Assembly (NCBI RefSeq): GCF_030486595.1 | Contig: NZ_JAUJZH010000009.1 | Span: 62,001 to 126,000, forward strand | From: Variovorax ginsengisoli | GTDB taxonomy: Bacteria; Pseudomonadota; Gammaproteobacteria; Burkholderiales; Burkholderiaceae_C | Direction: 5' to 3' | DNA length: 64,000 bases | Shown: in pieces, positions 59,119-64,000 of the stretch | Numbering within the stretch: position 1 is the first letter of the stretch | Layout: every line of letters starts with the position of its first letter | The notes under the pieces: model-generated | Database searches by the model: none | What the model saw: only the letters and a program-made list of their open reading frames with translations | Told to the model about the DNA's origin: nothing | Made by a program: the position numbers and the translations under genes

Positions 59119-60984
59119 ATGGCTGTGCGACCATCCACCGTCTTGGGGACACCGACCGCGGCCCGGGTGCAAGGGCCGGCGCCGGTCTCCATGCACGACC
59201 TCCTTTGCTTCGAACGGCTCCTGTCGGATCTGTCGGCTAGATTCATCGCCCTGTGCCCCGGGGAAATCGACGGTGCCATCCACGACAGTCTGGCGCGCAT
59301 CGTCTCGACGCTCGGCATCGATCGATCCACCCTCAGTCGGGTCTTTCCCTTGAGCGGGCGGATGCAGGTCACCCATTCGTTCGCGGCGGAAGGCATCGGG
59401 CCCGCGATGACGAATGTGTCGGCGCGCGAATTCGCTCCCTGGTCTCTCGACATGATGATGGCCAACAGGCCGGTCGTGTTCGAGCGTCTCGACGACCTTC
59501 CGCCCGACGCAACCGTCGACAAGGAAACCTTGCGCAGCATCGGCCTCAAATCGCACGTGACGATGCCGATCATCGTGGCGGGCGAATTGCATGGCGCGCT
59601 GAGCTTCGGTTGCGTGCGCGCGGAGCGCCGCTGGCCGGAAGATCTTCTGAATCGGATGCGGCTGCTGGCGAATGTCTTCGGTAGCGCCCTCGCACGCAAG
59701 CATGCGCAGGAGCAGCTCGACCATGCGATCGGCTTCGAGCGACTGGCCAGCAGCATCCTGGCGTCCCTGGTGCTGGCCGAGCCCGGGCAGTCGGAAGTCG
59801 CGATCGGAATCGGCTTGCGCCAGATCGGACGGTTCATGGAGGCCGAGCGCATCGGCCTCTGGGATCGCGGATCTGGCGACCTCATGTTTCGCGCGGTCCA
59901 GCGCTGGCATGCGGATGGCTTCGCGCCGCCTTCGACCCTGGGTGAACCACCCGATCTGCCCTGGATCATGCATCGACTGGCGGCGGGAAACATCGTGCGC
60001 CTGCCTCGGGTGAGCGAACTGCCGCCCGAAGCCGACGGCGATCGCGCTGCATTGCAGGCCTCCGGGGTGCGCTCGCTGCTGGTGGTGCCGATCTCCGTGC
60101 CGGTCGGGGTCACGGGCGCCTTGGCCATCGCCAGCACGCAGCGCGCGCACGAATGGCCGGAGGCGCTGATGCCCGGCGTCAGCCTGCTGGCCGAAGTGTT
60201 CGGCAGCCTGCATGCACGCGATACGGCCGAACGCCGGAAGCTTGCCGCGGAGGTCGAGGCGGCACATTGGCGTGAGCGGCTGGCGCATCTCGTGCGGGTC
60301 CATACGGCGGGCGAAATGTCGGTCGCACTGGCCCATGAGATCACCCAGCCGCTCGGCGCCATCGAGAACTATGCGCTCGCGGCACGCCGGCGCGCCGGCG
60401 AGTCTGCGCCCGACATGACGCGGGTGTCGGAACTCCTGGACAAGGTCATCGGGCAGGCCACTCGCGCCGGCGAGGTGGTGACACGCATGCGCGACATGGT
60501 GCAGCGGCACGAACTGGAACCGAAGCTGATCGACATCCAGCGTGCCATCGCCGAATGCATCGGCATGGTGAAGATGGACTGCGACCTGCGCGACATCGAG
60601 ATCCGCCTGTCGGAGGCGAGCCGGCTGCCGCCGGTCATCGTCGATGAGATTCATCTGCAGCAAGTGGTGCTCAATTTGCTGCGCAATGCGATGGATGCGA
60701 TCGGGCATGGCAGCGGCGAGCGCGCCATCGGCGTGTCCGTCATGCGCAACGAGGGCGACGAGATCCAGGTGGAGGTCGCGGACACCGGCACCGGCATCGC
60801 CAACGGCGATCTGGAGCGGATCTTCGAATCCTTCTACTCGACCAAGGCGAGTGGACTGGGCGTTGGCCTGGCCATCTGCCGCAAGCTGATCGAGGCGCAC
60901 GGCGGCAGGCTCTGGGCTTCGCATCGGGCCGGCGGCGGTGCCCTGTTCAGATTCACGATTCCGATCGCCGTCCAGGGCGATTGA
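59119..60984 (+). CDS. FixL-type sensor histidine kinase with two GAF domains
   Basis: A 621-residue cytosolic kinase. N-terminal GAF 1 (about 40-200) and GAF 2 (about 215-375), then a coiled linker, HisKA with His406 in ALAHEITQPLGAIENYAL, N-box VLNLLRNAMDAI, VADTGTGI, and FYSTKASGLGVGLAICR. The HEITQPL box is typical of FixL-family kinases that phosphorylate FixJ-type regulators, such as the one at 56199. No transmembrane segment, so the input must be a cytosolic ligand or a partner such as the upstream Bug protein. ATG 59119 is chosen; an open frame further upstream overlaps the Bug gene. Confidence 0.88.
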   Translation: MAVRPSTVLGTPTAARVQGPAPVSMHDLLCFERLLSDLSARFIALCPGEIDGAIHDSLARIVSTLGIDRSTLSRVFPLSGRMQVTHSFAAEGIGPAMTNVSAREFAPWSLDMMMANRPVVFERLDDLPPDATVDKETLRSIGLKSHVTMPIIVAGELHGALSFGCVRAERRWPEDLLNRMRLLANVFGSALARKHAQEQLDHAIGFERLASSILASLVLAEPGQSEVAIGIGLRQIGRFMEAERIGLWDRGSGDLMFRAVQRWHADGFAPPSTLGEPPDLPWIMHRLAAGNIVRLPRVSELPPEADGDRAALQASGVRSLLVVPISVPVGVTGALAIASTQRAHEWPEALMPGVSLLAEVFGSLHARDTAERRKLAAEVEAAHWRERLAHLVRVHTAGEMSVALAHEITQPLGAIENYALAARRRAGESAPDMTRVSELLDKVIGQATRAGEVVTRMRDMVQRHELEPKLIDIQRAIAECIGMVKMDCDLRDIEIRLSEASRLPPVIVDEIHLQQVVLNLLRNAMDAIGHGSGERAIGVSVMRNEGDEIQVEVADTGTGIANGDLERIFESFYSTKASGLGVGLAICRKLIEAHGGRLWASHRAGGGALFRFTIPIAVQGD

Positions 60985-61070
60985 AAACGCATGGCCCCCG
61001 CCCCAACGTCCCTATGGTTGACGCCATTATTGGAAGAATGGAGCATGTCTTCGCTTAATCTCACGACACC

Positions 61071-61493
61071 ATGAAGATCGGCGACCTGAGCAATGCAACC
61101 GGTGTCGACGTCGGCACCATCCGCTTCTACGAACGGGCAGGCCTGCTGGCGGCGCCGGCGCGCCAGCCCAACGGCTACCGCGCCTACGGGCAGGCACACC
61201 TGGAGGGCCTGTCCTTCGTGCGCCATTGCCGGGCGCTGGACATTCCCCTGAGCGACATCAAGAGGCTGCTGGATTTCGCGGCGACGCCACAGCAGGATTG
61301 CGCCGACATCAACCAGCTGGTCGACGAGCAGATCGAGCGCGTGCGCGCCCGCCTGAAGAGCCTCAAGGCCTTGGAGAAGCAACTGACCGTGCTGCGCGGG
61401 CGCTGCTCGCAGCCGCACGCCACCCAGGAGTGCGGCATCTTGAGCGAGCTGGTGTCGGCGGCGCACGGCGAGGCCTGTGTTTGTCACTCCTGA
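61071..61493 (+). CDS. cadR: Cd(II)/Pb(II)-responsive MerR-family regulator CadR/PbrR
   Basis: A 140-residue MerR-type regulator. The N-terminal helix-turn-helix KIGDLSNATGVDVGTIRFYERAGLL is followed by a dimer helix. The metal ligands are Cys77 (QQDCADI), Cys112 (RGRCSQ) and Cys121 (QECGIL), the positions equivalent to PbrR/CadR Cys79/114/123, plus a terminal CxC pair (Cys136, Cys138) seen in that subgroup. It should activate the cadA-type promoter at 55633-55663. Its own upstream region shows no similar operator. Confidence 0.9.
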   Translation: MKIGDLSNATGVDVGTIRFYERAGLLAAPARQPNGYRAYGQAHLEGLSFVRHCRALDIPLSDIKRLLDFAATPQQDCADINQLVDEQIERVRARLKSLKALEKQLTVLRGRCSQPHATQECGILSELVSAAHGEACVCHS

Positions 61494-61565
61494 GACCTTG
61501 CGGGACAGACCAAGAAACTGCGAAGCAGTTTTTGCTCTGTCCTCAACTGATCAGAATTGCGGGAC

Positions 61566-63293
61566 TCACTTCCCCGCCACCAGCAGCCCCAGCAGGACGA
61601 CCGTGACCACGCCCAGCAGCGCGGTGGCGCACTGCCAGAACCGCACCGGATGCCGCTCGGCCAGCGGCGAGTTCCGTGGCCGCAGGAACTCCGGTCCCGG
61701 CGCCTTCAGATCATGCGCGAACTCGGACACCGCCTGCTGGCGCCGGGCAGGGTCCGGGTGCAGCGCCTTTTGCAGCACCGCATCGACCCAGGCCGGCAGG
61801 TCGGGCCGGAAGTGGCGCAGCGGCACGTAGCGCAGGCGCTTCGCGTCGGCGGCCGACCGAACGCGTGAAGCCTGCAGGCCGTACGGCAATTGCCTGGTCA
61901 GCATCTGGTAGACGATCACGGCCAGCGAGAACAGGTCGGAGCGGATGCTGCCGCCCTGGCCGATGAAGTACTCCGGCGCGGTGTACTGCAAGGTGCCGGC
62001 GATGGCGAGCGCGCGCCGGTCCCGAGAGCTGTCGGCCAGGCCCGCCACGTGCGTCGATGCCAGGTCGATGATCTTCACGGTGCCGGCGCGATCGATCATC
62101 ACGTTCTCGGGCCGGATGTCCTGGTGCAGCATCTCCTTGCCATGCAGCGCCTGCAGCCCCTTGGCCAGCTGCTCGACGATGCTGCGCACGCTGTCCAGCG
62201 AAGGCCTGTGATGGTCGACCATCCATTGCGCCAGCGTCTGGCCATCGACGTACTCCATGGCGACGAACAGGTGCCCGCGCACGCGCTCGATCGTGCCGGC
62301 CTTGACGACGTGGGGGCTGTCGACCCGCCGTGCCACCCATTCCTCGAGGACGAAGCGGTCCAGGTAGTCGGGGTCGTCGCGCAGGTCGACCGACGGAAGC
62401 TTGAGCACCACGGGGTGCCCGCGGGCGTCGTCCAGCGCCAGGTGCACGTGGCTGCGCGCACTGACCTGAAGCTCGCGCACCAGGGTGAAGCCCTCGAAGC
62501 GCGCCCGCGGGGCGAGCGCGGGCGGGATCGCCAGCGCCTGGCGCTGCGACTGCAGCTGCGCGGCGTCCGCCGCCGGGAGTTCGTCGATGCGCAGCAGCTG
62601 GACCGTGCGGTCGTCGCCGCTCCGCGCGTTCGACGTCAGCAGGCGGGCGGCTTCGTCGAGGTCGTCGCCGCAGCGGGCCAGTGCGTGGTGCACCGCCCGG
62701 GCGTCGAGGCCGGTCCAGGCGCCATCCGTGGCCAGCAGGTAGACCTCGCCGACTTCCGCTTCCCAGCAGCGATAGTCGATCTCCACGTTGGGGCCCGCCC
62801 CCAGGGCGCGTGACAGGTACGACTCGACCGACGACAGGTGGACCCGGTGGTCCTCCGTGAGCTGCTCCAAGGCTTGCGGATGCAGGCGGTAGATTCGCGC
62901 GTCGCCGACGTGCAGCAGGTGCACGTCGCGGCCCTTGAGGACCAGTGCGCTGAAGGTGCAGACGTAGCCGCTGTCCCTGTCGAAGCGGGCGTCGCTGCGC
63001 AGGGTCTGGGCATGCAGCCAGGCGTTGGTGGCGCCCAACACCCGCTGGGCCGAGCGGCGCACCGACCAGGCCTCGGAGGTGGCGTAGTAGTCGTCGAGGA
63101 AGCCGCGCACCGCCGCTGCGCTGGCGACCTGGCTGACGCGGCTGGAGCCGATCCCGTCGGCGATCGCGATCGCGATGCCCTTGGTCGTCCGCAGCGATCC
63201 TTCCGGCAGCATGGCGCCGTGGAAATCCTGGTTGACCGGCCCCGGCCCGGCCAGCGAATGCTGGCCGAGCGTCACGCGCAAGGCGCTGCCCAT
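61566..63293 (-). CDS. PP2C phosphatase - Ser/Thr protein kinase fusion
   Basis: A 575-residue protein. PP2C domain (about 1-240): NQDFHGAM, IADGIGSS, LHVGDARIYRL and a LATDGAWTGLD segment, with the metal aspartates present. Kinase domain (about 265-525): VVLKL supplies the ATP lysine, MEYVDGQTL the hinge, HQDIRPENVMID the catalytic loop and IIDLAST in place of DFG. The glycine-rich loop is poorly conserved. A transmembrane helix ends the protein (about 553-573). In related bacteria this fusion sits beside nitrite/nitrate genes, as here, and may tune transport or assimilation. Confidence 0.85.
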   Translation of the reverse strand: MGSALRVTLGQHSLAGPGPVNQDFHGAMLPEGSLRTTKGIAIAIADGIGSSRVSQVASAAAVRGFLDDYYATSEAWSVRRSAQRVLGATNAWLHAQTLRSDARFDRDSGYVCTFSALVLKGRDVHLLHVGDARIYRLHPQALEQLTEDHRVHLSSVESYLSRALGAGPNVEIDYRCWEAEVGEVYLLATDGAWTGLDARAVHHALARCGDDLDEAARLLTSNARSGDDRTVQLLRIDELPAADAAQLQSQRQALAIPPALAPRARFEGFTLVRELQVSARSHVHLALDDARGHPVVLKLPSVDLRDDPDYLDRFVLEEWVARRVDSPHVVKAGTIERVRGHLFVAMEYVDGQTLAQWMVDHHRPSLDSVRSIVEQLAKGLQALHGKEMLHQDIRPENVMIDRAGTVKIIDLASTHVAGLADSSRDRRALAIAGTLQYTAPEYFIGQGGSIRSDLFSLAVIVYQMLTRQLPYGLQASRVRSAADAKRLRYVPLRHFRPDLPAWVDAVLQKALHPDPARRQQAVSEFAHDLKAPGPEFLRPRNSPLAERHPVRFWQCATALLGVVTVVLLGLLVAGK

Positions 63294-63306
63294 GAAGGCG
63301 CTGCGC

Positions 63307-64000
63307 TCAGCCCACGACCCGCTTCGGCGCCGTCTTGTAGTGGGTCGCGTACAGGGTCGCGCCGACGAAGGTCAGGCCGCCGACCAGGTTGCCCAGCACG
63401 GTGGGGATCTCGTTCCAGATCAGGTAGTCCATCAGCGTGAACTTGCCGCCCAGCAGCAGGCCGGTGGGAAACAGGAACATGTTGACGATCGAATGCTCGA
63501 AGCCCATGTAGAAGAAGACCATCACCGGCATCCACATGCCGATGGCCTTGCCGGACACCGTGGTCGACATCATGGCGGCGACCACCCCGGTCGACACCAT
63601 CCAGTTGCACATCACGCCGCGGATGAACAAGGTCAGCATGCCGGCGGCGCCGTGCGCGGCATAGCCCAGGGTGCGGCCTTCGCCGATGTGGCCGAGCTTC
63701 TCGCCGACCGCATTGGGCGCCTCGCTGAAGCCGAAGGTGAAGATGATCGCCATGAAGACCGCGACCGTCAGCGCGCCGGCGAAGTTGCCGACGAACACCA
63801 GCCCCCAGTTGCGCAGGCAGCCGCGCCAGGTGGCGCCGGGGCGCTTGTCGAGCACGGCCAGCGGCACCAGCGTGAAGACGCCGGTCAGCAGGTCGAAGCC
63901 CATCAGGTACAGCATGATGAAGCCGACCGGGAACAGCATCGCGCCGACCAGCGCGTTGCCGGTGTTGACGGACACGGTCACGGCGAAGGCGGCCGCCAGC
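63307..64000 (-). CDS. Formate/nitrite transporter family channel (NirC/FocA), N-terminus outside window
   Basis: The gene runs to the window end and beyond; 231 residues are visible. FNT motifs include NTGNALVGAMLFPVGFIMLYL, a GFEHSIVNMFLFP segment carrying the central histidine, and WNEIPTVLGNLVGG near the C-terminus, with five spans in the visible part. These pentameric channels pass nitrite, formate or related anions. It precedes the PP2C-kinase fusion by 13 bases on the same strand, the arrangement typical of nitrite uptake loci in Burkholderiales. Confidence 0.9.
   Translation of the reverse strand, partial: LAAAFAVTVSVNTGNALVGAMLFPVGFIMLYLMGFDLLTGVFTLVPLAVLDKRPGATWRGCLRNWGLVFVGNFAGALTVAVFMAIIFTFGFSEAPNAVGEKLGHIGEGRTLGYAAHGAAGMLTLFIRGVMCNWMVSTGVVAAMMSTTVSGKAIGMWMPVMVFFYMGFEHSIVNMFLFPTGLLLGGKFTLMDYLIWNEIPTVLGNLVGGLTFVGATLYATHYKTAPKRVVG

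Overview
The window is high-GC DNA (roughly two thirds G+C by eye) with short gaps, frequent ATGA/TGATG stop-start overlaps and many GTG/TTG starts. The gene families point to a betaproteobacterium of the Burkholderiales, most likely Comamonadaceae (Variovorax-like). Examples are two Bug-type binding proteins, DUF3422, an FNT channel beside a PP2C/kinase fusion, and OtnK/OtnC sugar-acid genes. The genus is an inference. I see no rRNA, tRNA, CRISPR array, insertion sequence or phage gene.

Layout. 1-1.3 kb: the end of an otnK-otnC four-carbon sugar-acid operon. 1.3-3.1 kb: DUF3422 protein and a lone receiver domain. 3.6-10.5 kb: a lipid/lipopeptide-like locus with a histidine-box fatty-acid hydroxylase, a methyltransferase and a FAAL-PCP-C-A-PCP megasynthase whose A-domain pocket reads like glycine and which lacks a release domain. 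10.6-18.7 kb: a minus-strand run of HlyD adaptor, double ATPase, two ABC-2 permeases, NodT outer-membrane factor, PlsC-like acyltransferase and DUF1232 protein, led by a promoter built inside a TTTGAA repeat. 18.9-26.3 kb: cupredoxin-like and cysteine-less SORL-like periplasmic proteins, a sensor kinase with a receiver, a receiver-cyclase fusion, a phospholipase D lipoprotein, and a CRP-family regulator preceded by a perfect CRP-type palindrome. Together these suggest a cyclic-nucleotide circuit.

26.3-30.8 kb: a degenerate LMW-type ArsC homologue, a small protein, a glutaredoxin-type ArsC, an EamA exporter, and two paralogous RcsB/BvgA-like regulators on opposite strands around an unknown protein. 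30.8-36.2 kb: LysR-controlled sugar-acid genes (Bug protein, PdxA2-like dehydrogenase, enolase-superfamily dehydratase) and a class I aldolase. 36.2-41 kb: hydrolases, a cNMP-domain protein, AsmA and small proteins. 41-43.7 kb: a PHO-box-preceded lipoprotein plus Tat-exported phospholipase C. 43.7-49.3 kb: a DeoR-regulated sugar ABC importer. 49.3-53.3 kb: MBL-rhodanese fusion, PncC and a large MscS channel.

53.4-64 kb: a Zn/Cd/Pb P-type ATPase with a MerR-type promoter, whose likely regulator CadR lies 5.4 kb away beyond a FixL/FixJ-like pair and an orphan Bug protein, then the PP2C/kinase fusion and a formate/nitrite channel cut by the window end.

Most genes are ordinary accessory metabolism and signalling. 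The parts I regard as least described are the compact FAAL-NRPS locus, the Cys-less SORL/cupredoxin/sensor cluster, the ArsC-like protein without its cysteine, and the mirrored response-regulator locus.
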